Source of the DNA: Rhodocyclaceae bacterium
Lineage (GTDB): Bacteria; Pseudomonadota; Gammaproteobacteria; Burkholderiales; Rhodocyclaceae
Length of the DNA stretch: 64,000 nt
NCBI GenBank assembly: GCA_008080565.1
Contig: VIKE01000001.1
Location: 1-64,000 of the forward strand
Direction: 5' to 3'
The notes beneath the pieces are model-generated. The model saw nothing but the letters and a program-made list of their open reading frames with translations, had not been told where the DNA came from and ran no database searches. Both the position numbers and the translations under genes were made by a program. How positions within the stretch are numbered: the first letter of the stretch is position 1; each line of letters opens with the position of its first letter. Positions 9,234-17,036 of the stretch are shown here, piece after piece.

Positions 9234-10366
9234 TGAGTGCCGTTGCAGTACAGGTAGCGACCGAATCCGCCAGCACTGAGGGGTTCATCGGGCGCATTCC
9301 GGTGCGCAACCTCTGGCTGCTGATGCTCTATGCCTCGGACCTGTTTCGCACACGTGGCATCGGAAATGTCGGCCTGGAAGACAACCCGGACGATCTGCCA
9401 GACCTGGTCGCTGAGATTCTTGCCCGTGCAGTTGAGGTGCGACAGCGTCGTCGCCTGAGTCTTGGCTATCAATCTCGTGACCAAGTGATCAATCGTGTGC
9501 GTGGCCGGATCGATGTATTGACCACGGAACGTCATCAATTGCTGGATCGGGGCTTGGTGGCGTGCCGGTTTGAGGAATTCACCACCGACACGCCACGTAA
9601 TCGCTTTGTTCGTGCAGCCCTGGAATCCGTTTCCAGGGTCGTACGGAGGAAAGACATTGCGCATAGGTGCCGTGCACTTGCGAGTGGAATGAAGGCGATG
9701 GGTGTATCCGGCGAGGCACCGACGCGTGCTCAAATGAGTACAGACCGTTTTGGCCGTAACGATTCAGACGACCGGTTCATGGTGGCAGCCGCGAAGCTGG
9801 CTTTCGATCTGGCACTGCCAACAGAGGCATCCGGCGCAAATGTGCTCTCTTTGCCGGATCGTGAGGCAACCTGGGTGCGACGACTGTTTGAGCGGGCAGT
9901 GGGCGGTTTTTACGATGTGGTGTTGAGCCTGCAAGGATGGCGGGTGCTGTGCGGCGGGACAATGAGCTGGCAGATTGAGCAGAAGTCGACTGGGATAGAA
10001 AAGATTCTGCCGACGATGCGAACCGATGTCGTGCTCGACCACCTGTCAACCGGGCGGAGGATCGTCATCGACACCAAATTCACTTCGATTCTGACAAGTG
10101 GTTGGTACCGCGAGGAAACCCTACGCAGCGGTTACCTGTACCAGATATATGCCTACCTGAGATCCCAGGTCGGGCGTGGCGATGCGCTTGCCGATTGCGC
10201 CAGTGGATTGTTACTCCATCCAGCGATCGGCGAGACGGTCGATGAGTCAGTCATAATTCAAGGGCACCACATCCGGTTCGCCACCGTGGACCTGACTGGT
10301 ACTTCAGCCGACATTCGCTCGCAGTTGTTACGGTTCTTTGACCTTACGCACCACAGCGGGTCATAG
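9233..10366 (+). CDS. mcrC: McrC-type restriction endonuclease subunit
   Basis: A 377-residue McrC partner of mcrB. The N-terminal RNLWLLMLYASDLF and the FEEFTTDTPRNRFVRAALE segments are typical of McrC proteins that contact the McrB ring. The C-terminal nuclease core has TDVVLD followed by IVIDTKF near 275-285, the PD-(D/E)XK arrangement that cuts DNA. The ATG at 9233 overlaps the mcrB stop by one base, which sets the start; TTG 9227 and GTG 9230 are weaker options. It is convergent with the stbB-like gene and overlaps its end by 6 bp, so the BREX-McrBC block abuts the partition genes with no spacer. Confidence 0.85.
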   Translation: MSAVAVQVATESASTEGFIGRIPVRNLWLLMLYASDLFRTRGIGNVGLEDNPDDLPDLVAEILARAVEVRQRRRLSLGYQSRDQVINRVRGRIDVLTTERHQLLDRGLVACRFEEFTTDTPRNRFVRAALESVSRVVRRKDIAHRCRALASGMKAMGVSGEAPTRAQMSTDRFGRNDSDDRFMVAAAKLAFDLALPTEASGANVLSLPDREATWVRRLFERAVGGFYDVVLSLQGWRVLCGGTMSWQIEQKSTGIEKILPTMRTDVVLDHLSTGRRIVIDTKFTSILTSGWYREETLRSGYLYQIYAYLRSQVGRGDALADCASGLLLHPAIGETVDESVIIQGHHIRFATVDLTGTSADIRSQLLRFFDLTHHSGS

Positions 10367-10615
10367 ACTTTGTGTCAGTCTTTTAATGAGACTGCATGCA
10401 GGGGTCTTTTGATCGGACGGTTTTTCATTAGTGGCATGTAATGGCTGGAATTGCTCCTGACTCCTCAGCCCGGTTTGACGCAAGTCCCGCAGTCCAATCA
10501 TTGCCAGCAATCGAAGCCGCTCCGCACGCTCTCGCGGAGCGACTTGATTGAGATCGGCAACCAACTCCGGGTAAGTGCCCAGCGGGATCTTCACAACGAT
10601 CCTGATTGAAGACAT
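10361..10615 (-). CDS. Small partition adaptor, StbB/ParR-like
   Basis: An 84-residue protein directly behind the parM-like gene (1 nt between stop and start), so it is in the same operon. The N-terminal half (IRIVVKIPLGTYPELVADL) followed by a basic helical stretch (RERAERLRLLAMIGLRDL) fits a small ribbon-helix-helix-like DNA-binding partner of a StbA/ParM filament. Such proteins bind centromere repeats and tie the DNA to the actin-like filament. The C-terminal 30 residues look unstructured. The family call comes from genomic position and general features, not from a diagnostic motif. Confidence 0.6.
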   Translation of the reverse strand: MSSIRIVVKIPLGTYPELVADLNQVAPRERAERLRLLAMIGLRDLRQTGLRSQEQFQPLHATNEKPSDQKTPACSLIKRLTQSL

Positions 10616-10616
10616 T

Positions 10617-11591
10617 TCATACCCCCATTCGCCAAAATCCTCTCACATTGGCAAAAACCGGCATATCTGGCGTCGATACTTTGAGCTGAGGGAAGGCATC
10701 CTTTATCGCCAACTCGAAGAAACCAGCGCCGCCGCCCACCAGCAGCACCATGTCTGCACTCGCGTTTTCCTTTCGTAGGGATTCTCTCAAACGCGTACTG
10801 ACGATAGGGCCGACCTTATCCGCAGCCTTTTTCAGGTAAGGCGCCACGTCGACGCGCTCACCAAAGAGTCGTACCTGATCATGCCCATTGCGAAGAGTAT
10901 GTTCGAGACGCTCTCTGCCAACGTTGCCCCCGAAGTCCTCAGCGATCAGACGAACGGCTTCATCGAGAATTACCGAAGAAGCCTCCAGGCTGGTGCCACA
11001 GGACTGGCGACGTAGCTCCCCATTGCTTATCAGTACCCAGTCGACCGAGAAGAATCCAGGGTCAACAACCAAAACGCGGCTGTCTTCAATTTCCGTCGCG
11101 TCCTGAAGGCTCCAGACGTGATCAACGAATCCGCCCACAGGTTGCGGGACAACTTTGACCTTGCTCACGGTGATCTTTCTCCGCGGAGTGATTTGGTGTT
11201 CGCCCTGCATCTGCGCGGCCAGCCTTTCCCGTAACTCGGGATTGAGGTACTGATTCACCGGGAGGCCGGTTACGACGAGATCAATCTGATCGAGTTCGGA
11301 CAACAGCAAGCCAGCGTGGAAGAGGGCGCGGTAGGAGTTCGTGGACGGGTAATCCTCATGAAGCTCCCGGCTCCAAAGCTCGGCACGATCCGGGGATAGA
11401 CCTGCCACAAACGGCTCTCCGTTTACCAGCACGCGCAGAAAGTCTTCCTCGCCATTGCCGCCGATTTTTTCGCCCAGCCTGTCTGCCGGCGCTGCGCCCG
11501 CCGGGCGCAACAATACTTTGGGTTCGGCGCCTTGCGGCCCATAGGCCAGCTTGAGGTTGGAATAGCCAATATCGATTCCGAGAACATTCAT
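10617..11591 (-). CDS. parM: ParM/StbA actin-like partition ATPase
   Basis: A 324-residue actin/Hsp70-fold ATPase. The phosphate-1 motif LGIDIGYSNLKLAYG is at about 3-18, a second phosphate loop VLVVDPGFFSVDW is in the middle (about 165), and the adenosine motif VLLVGGGAGFF lies near 287-297. These proteins polymerise to push plasmid copies apart. I chose the ATG at 11589-11591 because the actin motif follows immediately and GGAGA lies 9 nt upstream; longer readings add a non-homologous N-terminus. Presence of parM indicates that the element exists, at least part of the time, as a low-copy circle. A 9-bp-arm inverted repeat lies about 90 bp upstream. Confidence 0.85.
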   Translation of the reverse strand: MNVLGIDIGYSNLKLAYGPQGAEPKVLLRPAGAAPADRLGEKIGGNGEEDFLRVLVNGEPFVAGLSPDRAELWSRELHEDYPSTNSYRALFHAGLLLSELDQIDLVVTGLPVNQYLNPELRERLAAQMQGEHQITPRRKITVSKVKVVPQPVGGFVDHVWSLQDATEIEDSRVLVVDPGFFSVDWVLISNGELRRQSCGTSLEASSVILDEAVRLIAEDFGGNVGRERLEHTLRNGHDQVRLFGERVDVAPYLKKAADKVGPIVSTRLRESLRKENASADMVLLVGGGAGFFELAIKDAFPQLKVSTPDMPVFANVRGFWRMGV

Positions 11592-11683
11592 TTCAGGTTG
11601 TCTCCAGTTGCACTGCTCGACCATCGCGTCCGGGATTGGGCCGCGAGCTCTGGCAGGCATGCAGCAGAAAACCTGCAAGAACA

Positions 11684-11714
11684 CAACGTTAATTTGCAGC
11701 CCTTTTTAACGTTG
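11684..11714. repeat. Inverted repeat upstream of parM
   Basis: Perfect 9-bp arms CAACGTTAA (11684-11692) and TTAACGTTG (11706-11714) flank a 13-bp spacer. It lies 93 bp ahead of the parM start in the region between divergent genes. It could be an operator or centromere site for the StbB-like protein, or a hairpin in the transfer origin. No T-run follows, so I do not call it a terminator. Confidence 0.55.
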
Positions 11715-11767
11715 AGTGCACCGCCAGAGCACCCGATGCTATGGGGAGGCCGGATGGCGTGGCGTTT

Positions 11768-11833
11768 GAAATGTGACCAAAAAGGACGCATTTCGGCCGC
11801 ACGGTGAGGTTGGCCGAATTTACGATTTACCCC
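11768..11833 (+). promoter_or_regulatory. Transfer-regulon 27-bp palindrome (copy A) with -10
   Basis: Arms GAAATGTGACC (11768-11778) and GGACGCATTTC (11784-11794) surround AAAAA. A -10-like TACGAT starts at 11821, 27 nt after the last palindrome base, the same distance as in the five other copies. Predicted transcription would start near 11833, next to an ATG at 11834 that opens a nine-codon ORF. The transcript would reach the mobI-like gene after about 257 nt. Confidence 0.7.
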
Positions 11834-12089
11834 ATGAATCCTTATTGCAGAGGGCATCAATAGACGTCTGACCTATGGATGAAACATTTCGCCCCTGCCG
11901 TGGCGAGAAGCGGTGAAACCTTTCAGATTTGGACGTTGCGCCAGTTCTTCCCTAGTGTCGTCGTGTGTTCGTTGCCGCTCTCGGTGGGGAAGAGCCCGGC
12001 TCGTCGTTGGGCCCAGTCGGTTGGAGAGTTGCTCAGAAGGATTCAGTAGATGGCGAATCCTGATCTTTAAGAGGTGGTACGAACTACGT

Positions 12090-12575
12090 ATGGAACATTG
12101 GATTATGGAAGTCAGATCGCTGCTTCAGGGGCAGCTGAAAGAGGTATTCGAGAATGCCAAGGATCTCGGAAACCGCTACCTGCAGGAAGTTATGGATGCG
12201 AACAAGAGCAAGGACTGGAATCAGAAGAACACGCTCCAGTTCAGAGTTCGACAGCGCGGCAATGCAATCGCCCTTGAATGGTATGCCGTCAGTTGGTATG
12301 GCAAAAAAGACAAGGATCGCAAACTCCGTCGGAAGTACATCCAGAAGCGAAACAAGAGCCGGCGGCGGGATGCGCAGATTTTTTCCTACAGCATGAGTGA
12401 TCTTCATCGACACACTTCGGGCTGGGATGACGATCTGGTGACGGAGGTAGAGACCGAGGCTAGTCAGTATCGCCGTCAGGCTCATTACATTTCTGACATG
12501 CTTGTTACTCTGGGCCGATTGGAACGGTTTGCGACCGGCATCACGGAGCCGACTACAGCCGAGGAGGCCCAATGA
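12090..12575 (+). CDS. mobI: MobI-like auxiliary mobilisation protein
   Basis: A 161-residue basic protein. The N-terminal helical part is followed by LQFRVRQRGNAIALEWYAVSWYG (shown as LQFRVRQRGN and ALEWYAVSWYG) and a run of Lys/Arg. That layout and size match MobI of SXT and IncA/C elements, which is needed for transfer together with a MobH relaxase and is encoded beside oriT. I start at ATG 12090; an internal ATG at 12105 is possible. It overlaps the next gene by ATGA and lies downstream of palindrome copy A. The family call is from memory of general features, so moderate. Confidence 0.5.
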   Translation: MEHWIMEVRSLLQGQLKEVFENAKDLGNRYLQEVMDANKSKDWNQKNTLQFRVRQRGNAIALEWYAVSWYGKKDKDRKLRRKYIQKRNKSRRRDAQIFSYSMSDLHRHTSGWDDDLVTEVETEASQYRRQAHYISDMLVTLGRLERFATGITEPTTAEEAQ

Positions 12576-12862
12576 ACAAAGCGCCTCGCTATTTGCTGAC
12601 CGATCAGTTCGACCTCGGAATGCTTTCTTCACTGACCGCAGATATCACGCTGACTGAAATTTCCTTGGCTGATGTTTGCCAACTTATCGAGCAGGCAGAG
12701 TGCGACAAGAAACTCGGTCTTCATGGCGGGTGGGCAGACGCAGTCAAGAACAAGACGGTAGTCAGTCTTCAACCCGACGGTCCCATTCTCATCGTTGCTC
12801 GACCTGTTCAAACAGATGAGGGGGTTCTCATGAAATGGGTGCAAGTCGAAGTTGTAGATTGA
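12572..12862 (+). CDS. Hypothetical protein coupled to mobI
   Basis: A 96-residue acidic protein whose ATG overlaps the mobI-like stop (ATGA), so the two are translationally coupled. I do not recognise a family. The first half looks helical (ITLTEISLADVCQLIEQAE), and the second half contains alternating hydrophobic residues (PILIVARPV, MKWVQVEVV) typical of a small alpha/beta fold. No signal peptide or membrane segment is visible. Position suggests a role in DNA processing or its control. Confidence 0.65.
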   Translation: MNKAPRYLLTDQFDLGMLSSLTADITLTEISLADVCQLIEQAECDKKLGLHGGWADAVKNKTVVSLQPDGPILIVARPVQTDEGVLMKWVQVEVVD

Positions 12863-12868
12863 TTTTCA

Positions 12869-12907
12869 GGCTCGCCTGGTGAGCTACTGGTCAGCTAAAC
12901 TGTCGGC
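12869..12907 (+). promoter_or_regulatory. WYL-regulon box (copy a) and promoter of the SNase operon
   Basis: GGCTCGCCTGGTGAGCT at 12869-12885 is a one-mismatch variant of the 17-bp palindrome seen three more times. A -10-like TAAACT starts at 12896, 11 nt after the box, as in all other copies. The box occupies the place of a -35 element. Predicted transcription would start at about 12908, exactly at the ATG of the nuclease gene. Confidence 0.7.
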
Positions 12908-13453
12908 ATGCAAAATAGATCGAATCGCTCGTTGATCACTGTCGGCCGTTGGCTCGTCGTTATGGTCGTTGCGGCACTACTTCCGCTAGGTGCCTCTGCA
13001 GCTACGGGTAGTGTCACTGGAAAAGTGATTCATATCGTCGATGGCGATACCTTTGACGTACTTGATGCTGCCCATGTGACGCATCGGATTCGTGTTTCCT
13101 GCATGGATACACCCGAGAAGGGCCAGGCTTTCTACCGTCGCGCCAAGGATGCCTTGGCAGACCTGATCTCGGGACAGATGGTCATGGTCGAGTACTACAA
13201 GGACGATCGGTACCGCCGCCATATTGGCGAGGTCAATGGTCTCGATCTCTGCATGAAAATGATTGAATCTGGCATGGCTTGGCACAATCGGCCCTATGAG
13301 AGGGAGTTGAAGCCGGGTAGAGCAGATGAGCTTGCCGCAGCAGAGATATCGGCCAAGGCCAACCGGGCTGGGTTGTGGGCCGACCCCGATCCGTTGGCAC
13401 CTTGGCTATTGCGCAGGCAGCAGCGTGAAGGCAAACATCAGAGCCGCCCCTAG
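12908..13453 (+). CDS. Exported SNase-type thermonuclease
   Basis: A 181-residue staphylococcal-nuclease-fold protein. Residues 1-32 form a signal peptide (basic start, VVMVVAALLPLGASA, cleavage near ASA-ATG). The nuclease domain has VIHIVDGDTFDVLD (metal-binding Asp), HRIRVSCMDTPEKGQ (general-base Glu), and a DDRYRRHIGEV segment that supplies the second catalytic Arg. Such enzymes cut single- and double-stranded DNA and RNA, here probably in the periplasm. First gene behind WYL box a. It may degrade DNA entering through the envelope or recycle nucleotides. Confidence 0.82.
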   Translation: MQNRSNRSLITVGRWLVVMVVAALLPLGASAATGSVTGKVIHIVDGDTFDVLDAAHVTHRIRVSCMDTPEKGQAFYRRAKDALADLISGQMVMVEYYKDDRYRRHIGEVNGLDLCMKMIESGMAWHNRPYERELKPGRADELAAAEISAKANRAGLWADPDPLAPWLLRRQQREGKHQSRP

Positions 13454-13468
13454 AAGAGACCTTATTTC

Positions 13469-13987
13469 ATGGACATTCGTTACCCCAAAGCGCGCCTTTC
13501 CCCATCCAAACCTGAACTCGTAGTGATCGAGTTTTCCAGGGGGGATGTGGAAGCGGGCTATATCGATACTGCGCTGGCCAGGCTACAGATATTGGTCGAT
13601 GACAAGGTATCTGCTGAGCAGTGGGAGGGGTGCGTGACCTTTTTCTTCTCAGGGTGGGACGATGACATCCGCGAGACTGCGCAGATTCCAGAAATCCGCG
13701 ATTGGTTCGCCAAGTTGTCTTCAGCGTTTCCCTACTGGTTCCATGTCTGCGAGAAGGAAGGCGATACCGTCTTCCACGTGTTCCGGCTGCTTTGTCCCGG
13801 ACACGTTGAATGTGTGAAGGAAGGCATCGTCGGCTGGCAATTCGATGATCTGAGAAACGTGACGGTCATGATGCGCATCCTCTTCAACCATCAAAATGCC
13901 CTTTACGAGCGGCTCGAGCTTTCGGAGGAGATGAATGAACGTGTATCCGAAGAAATTGCTCAGCTATTGGAGTGCAGCTTGACTTGA
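13469..13987 (+). CDS. Hypothetical protein in the SNase operon
   Basis: A 172-residue acidic protein 15 nt after the nuclease stop, in the same operon. I do not recognise it with certainty. Aromatic-rich stretches (VTFFFSGWDDDI, AFPYWFHVCEKEG, VFHVFRLLCPGH) and a helical acidic C-terminus (SEEMNERVSEEIAQLLE) suggest a compact soluble domain. Three cysteines are present but do not form a zinc-binding pattern. No signal peptide, so cytoplasmic. Confidence 0.7.
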   Translation: MDIRYPKARLSPSKPELVVIEFSRGDVEAGYIDTALARLQILVDDKVSAEQWEGCVTFFFSGWDDDIRETAQIPEIRDWFAKLSSAFPYWFHVCEKEGDTVFHVFRLLCPGHVECVKEGIVGWQFDDLRNVTVMMRILFNHQNALYERLELSEEMNERVSEEIAQLLECSLT

Positions 13988-14018
13988 TTTGCCCGCCAGC
14001 CAACAGGAGATCCCCATC

Positions 14019-14306
14019 GTGAGTATTGCTGACGCCATTCGCACCAGGAAGTTGCTTCAGTTCTCGTATGACGGCCACCCCAGAACCGTCGAACCCCATA
14101 CATACGGTATTGACGGGAAGGGGCACCAGGCACTGCGGGCATATCAGGTGCGTGGCGGGAGTGAATCCGGCGAATATGTTGGCTGGAAGCTGTTCCATGT
14201 TGCCGAGATGAGAGGGACTGCAATCCTGAATCAGGGATTTACCGGTCCTAGAAATGGCTACAAGAAGGGGGACAAGGCGTTCGCCAGAATCATGGCAGAG
14301 CTCTGA
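14019..14306 (+). CDS. Stand-alone WYL-like ligand-binding domain
   Basis: A 95-residue protein consisting of little more than a WYL-like Sm-fold domain: VSIADAIRTRKLLQFSYDG, then RTVEPHTYGI, ALRAYQVRGGS and GWKLFHVAEM. WYL domains bind nucleic acid or nucleotides and usually sit behind a helix-turn-helix, which is absent here. I chose GTG 14019 because AGGAG lies about 8 nt upstream; a TTG at 13989 has no such site. Third gene of the operon behind WYL box a. It could sense the same ligand as the full WYL regulator at 26667 or modulate it. Confidence 0.65.
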   Translation: MSIADAIRTRKLLQFSYDGHPRTVEPHTYGIDGKGHQALRAYQVRGGSESGEYVGWKLFHVAEMRGTAILNQGFTGPRNGYKKGDKAFARIMAEL

Positions 14307-14341
14307 TAGCTGCCGAATTCTCAGGCAATTACTGGTTGAGT

Positions 14342-14380
14342 GGCTCATCTGGTGAGCTTTTTGTCCTGTAGGCTGTTCAG
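14342..14380 (+). promoter_or_regulatory. WYL-regulon box (copy b) and promoter of the AddB/AddA-like operon
   Basis: GGCTCATCTGGTGAGCT at 14342-14358, identical to copy d. A -10-like TAGGCT starts at 14369, 11 nt after the box. Predicted start of transcription is near 14381, giving a 29-nt leader with an AGGGAAA ribosome site before ATG 14410. Confidence 0.72.
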
Positions 14381-14409
14381 TACAGAAACAAAATAACAGG
14401 GAAATACCC

Positions 14410-17034
14410 ATGAAAATCCGTCTTGGGCTCCACCTCGATGGCCAGCGTGGCTGGCATCCAGCAAACCGACTTGGCTATGCGACCGTTGGCCCACTTGGTT
14501 TGCTGGGTATCCTGGAAACGCAGCTTGGTCTCCACAGTGATGGGGTGAGTCAGTCCGAGCGGATTGTTCACTATCGTGATTGCCTGAAGCGCTGCGACTC
14601 GTCGGACCGGTTTTATCACCGGACATTTGAAACGGACGAACTGGGTACCGCTGCGACCCTGCTTGCCTGGCGTGACCAATGGATTATCCATGGTTGGTCT
14701 GGTGCTCTTGAACACGCAACAAGCCAGCGTCTTCGCGACCTTGCGGATGTCGAGAAATTTGCGCGGGAGGCTGTCCCCCCAGGTTTGGGTGAACGACTTG
14801 GCTTCGTCTTGGTATCCATGGATCGCCGGAAACTCGCGATCGATGAAATCGAGCTGGTTGATCCCGTCGAATGGTTTCCAAAGCGCTGGCGAGACATTCT
14901 GTCGCGCTTACCGCTGAACATGGTGTCTTACAAGGCCGGGCTGGCGATTGGAACCGGTTTTCTTGGTGAGGTCCAGGAAGCCTTACTCAAGGCTGAAAAT
15001 GGCAATGCAGTATCAAAGCTTACCTGGAAGGATGACGGATCGCTGAAGGTAGTTCAGGCAGAAACTCGTTTTCTGGCGGGCCGGTGGTTAGCTCAGTCGG
15101 TCATTGGGTCTGATGGAGAAGGTCTTATCGTCTCTAGTTCTGACGGGGCTGTGCTGGATAGCATCCTTGTGGCAGCCGACGGTGCTCGGCAGGGTTTCCG
15201 CGATGCCAGCGCATTCAGGCCGACCCTGCAGGTGTTGCCCCTTGCACTGGAGATACTATGGGAGCCGCTGAACTTCTATGGCCTCCTTCAATTCCTTACC
15301 CATCCGATCTGCCCGGTCCCTGGCTATGCCCGTCGAAAATTGGCTGGGAAGTTGGCCGAAAAGCCGGGTATTGGGGGAACGAGCTGGGAGGATGCCCTTG
15401 GTGACGTCGACGAGCACTATCAGGATCGCGCCGATGAAGTCAGGGCGACGATCAAGTTCTGGATTGAACATCCGCGGCACTCTCAGGAGATGGGTGCCCC
15501 GGTCAAGGTTGTCCTCGACCGCGTTGCCCGTCTGACTGAATACTTCCGATCGCGCCTCGCAGATACGGACCGGACTGCACGAATTGCCTTTAACGCGGGA
15601 TTCGCGCAATGCACAGTTTGCAGGGATGCGCTGGACGCACTTATAAAACAGGGCGTCGAGACGATTAGGCCGCGACAGCTTCAAAAGCTCGTTGCTCAGG
15701 CCACGGCGCGTGGCAGCGAAAACCCAATGCTGGAACCGGAAGTCGGGGCTCTGATGGGGGTTTCCGATCCGGCAGCCGTCTGTGAGTCGTTTGATCGTGT
15801 GCTCTGGTGGCAATTGGGGTTGCCCTCGTTGCCATCGGGCTATCCGTGGTCATCGGCCGAACTGAAGGAGCTGGCGATGGTCGGTGTCGAGTTGCCGCCG
15901 ATATCCGATGTTCTGGACAGGACAGCCAAGGCCTGGCTGAAACCTATTCTTGCTGCACGCAAGGAATTAATCCTTGTGTTGCCGCCCAAGGGTGAGGAAG
16001 TTCATCCTATCTGGCTGATGATCGAGGCGTTCATCGAGAAAATCCCGGTAGCTGGGCTCGAATCCTTGCTTGCCAGGGATTTGCACGATATTCCGCCAGT
16101 TGTACATGTGCCATTACCGGCTCGCCGCCGCTGGTGGGCGTTGCCTGAAGGGCTTGTCGTCAAGCCATTACCGCAGGACTCATTTTCAAGCCTGGAAGTC
16201 TTGCTGTTCAATCCTTATCAGTGGTTGCTCAAGTACCCGGCGGCGCTCAGGCCATCCCGCATCCTGTCAGTCAGCACCGATTTTCGGTTGTTCGGCAACC
16301 TCGCTCACGCTCTGGTTGAACGTTTCTTTCACCAGGAAAAGCCACTGGCCTTGGCCGAGAGCGCGCTGATGGCCTGGTTTGACGCCACTTTCAACCAACT
16401 TATCGTCGAAGAGGGTGCCGTTCTGCTGATGCCGGGGCGCCGTTCCGATCTGGAGGGGTTTCGTATCAAGTTGCGGGAATCGATACGGCAGCTTCGCAAA
16501 CAGTTGATTGATGCCGGGATCGTCGAGGTGCTGCCTGAGCATGAGCTTTCCGGTCACTATGTGGGCGGAAAAATCCACGGTTATGCCGATCTTGCCTTGA
16601 GAAACGGGGCGGGCGTGCGCGCGATCGTGGACATGAAGTGGTCGGGCGCCAAGAAATACCCGGCCAAGCTCAAGGAAAACCGCCACCTGCAACTTGCGAT
16701 CTATGGCGAAATGCTGCGCCAAAGCGAAGGTGCTTGGCCCTCTGTGGCCTATTACATTCTTGACGTCGGGCAACTCTTTGCAACTGACACGGCTTTCTTT
16801 CCGTCGGCCCAAATGGTCCATCGCACCACGGATGAAGGTACGCCCCATCTCTGGCAGCGATTTGCCGAAACATGGAAGTGGCGCCAGCAGCAAATTGTGG
16901 CCGGAAGATTTGAGGTTGTTCTTGAAGGCGTACCGGAGGACGAAGACTCAGTGGTACCGGAGGAGGGTTTGCAGATAGAAATCCTGCCTCCCGAATACAA
17001 CGATTATCTGGCGCTTGCCGGATGGGAGGAGTGA
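14410..17034 (+). CDS. AddB-like PD-(D/E)XK nuclease protein
   Basis: An 874-residue protein resembling the AddB subunit of the AddAB helicase-nuclease. The N-terminal two thirds look like an inactive helicase fold; no intact Walker A motif is visible. The C-terminal part holds a RecB-type nuclease core: KIHGYADLALRNG, AIVDMKWSGAKKY and HLQLAIYGEML (about 715-765), matching the G-x-x-D, D-x-K and Q-x-x-x-Y motifs. The gene is followed 2 nt later by the AddA-like gene, with which it probably forms one enzyme that processes DNA ends. Housekeeping AddAB or RecBCD should be chromosomal, so this copy is an accessory one. Controlled from WYL box b. Confidence 0.78.
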   Translation: MKIRLGLHLDGQRGWHPANRLGYATVGPLGLLGILETQLGLHSDGVSQSERIVHYRDCLKRCDSSDRFYHRTFETDELGTAATLLAWRDQWIIHGWSGALEHATSQRLRDLADVEKFAREAVPPGLGERLGFVLVSMDRRKLAIDEIELVDPVEWFPKRWRDILSRLPLNMVSYKAGLAIGTGFLGEVQEALLKAENGNAVSKLTWKDDGSLKVVQAETRFLAGRWLAQSVIGSDGEGLIVSSSDGAVLDSILVAADGARQGFRDASAFRPTLQVLPLALEILWEPLNFYGLLQFLTHPICPVPGYARRKLAGKLAEKPGIGGTSWEDALGDVDEHYQDRADEVRATIKFWIEHPRHSQEMGAPVKVVLDRVARLTEYFRSRLADTDRTARIAFNAGFAQCTVCRDALDALIKQGVETIRPRQLQKLVAQATARGSENPMLEPEVGALMGVSDPAAVCESFDRVLWWQLGLPSLPSGYPWSSAELKELAMVGVELPPISDVLDRTAKAWLKPILAARKELILVLPPKGEEVHPIWLMIEAFIEKIPVAGLESLLARDLHDIPPVVHVPLPARRRWWALPEGLVVKPLPQDSFSSLEVLLFNPYQWLLKYPAALRPSRILSVSTDFRLFGNLAHALVERFFHQEKPLALAESALMAWFDATFNQLIVEEGAVLLMPGRRSDLEGFRIKLRESIRQLRKQLIDAGIVEVLPEHELSGHYVGGKIHGYADLALRNGAGVRAIVDMKWSGAKKYPAKLKENRHLQLAIYGEMLRQSEGAWPSVAYYILDVGQLFATDTAFFPSAQMVHRTTDEGTPHLWQRFAETWKWRQQQIVAGRFEVVLEGVPEDEDSVVPEEGLQIEILPPEYNDYLALAGWEE

Positions 17035-17036
17035 TC

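Larger units (their letters stand above)
11592..12089. other. Intergenic region between parM and the mobI-like gene; oriT candidate
   Basis: About 500 bp without a convincing gene separates the divergent parM and mobI-like genes. It holds the 9-bp-arm inverted repeat at 11684-11714, palindrome copy A at 11768-11794 and a predicted 257-nt leader. In SXT-family elements the transfer origin lies beside mobI, so this is the best place in the window for oriT. I cannot identify a nick site by eye. A reading frame open from GTG 11913 into mobI encodes an Arg/Ser/Cys-rich stretch that looks non-coding. Confidence 0.35.

Noticed and set aside
11913-12089. N-terminal extension of the MobI-like protein from GTG 11913
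   Set aside because: The extra 59 residues are Arg/Ser/Cys-rich without structure and no ribosome site precedes the GTG.
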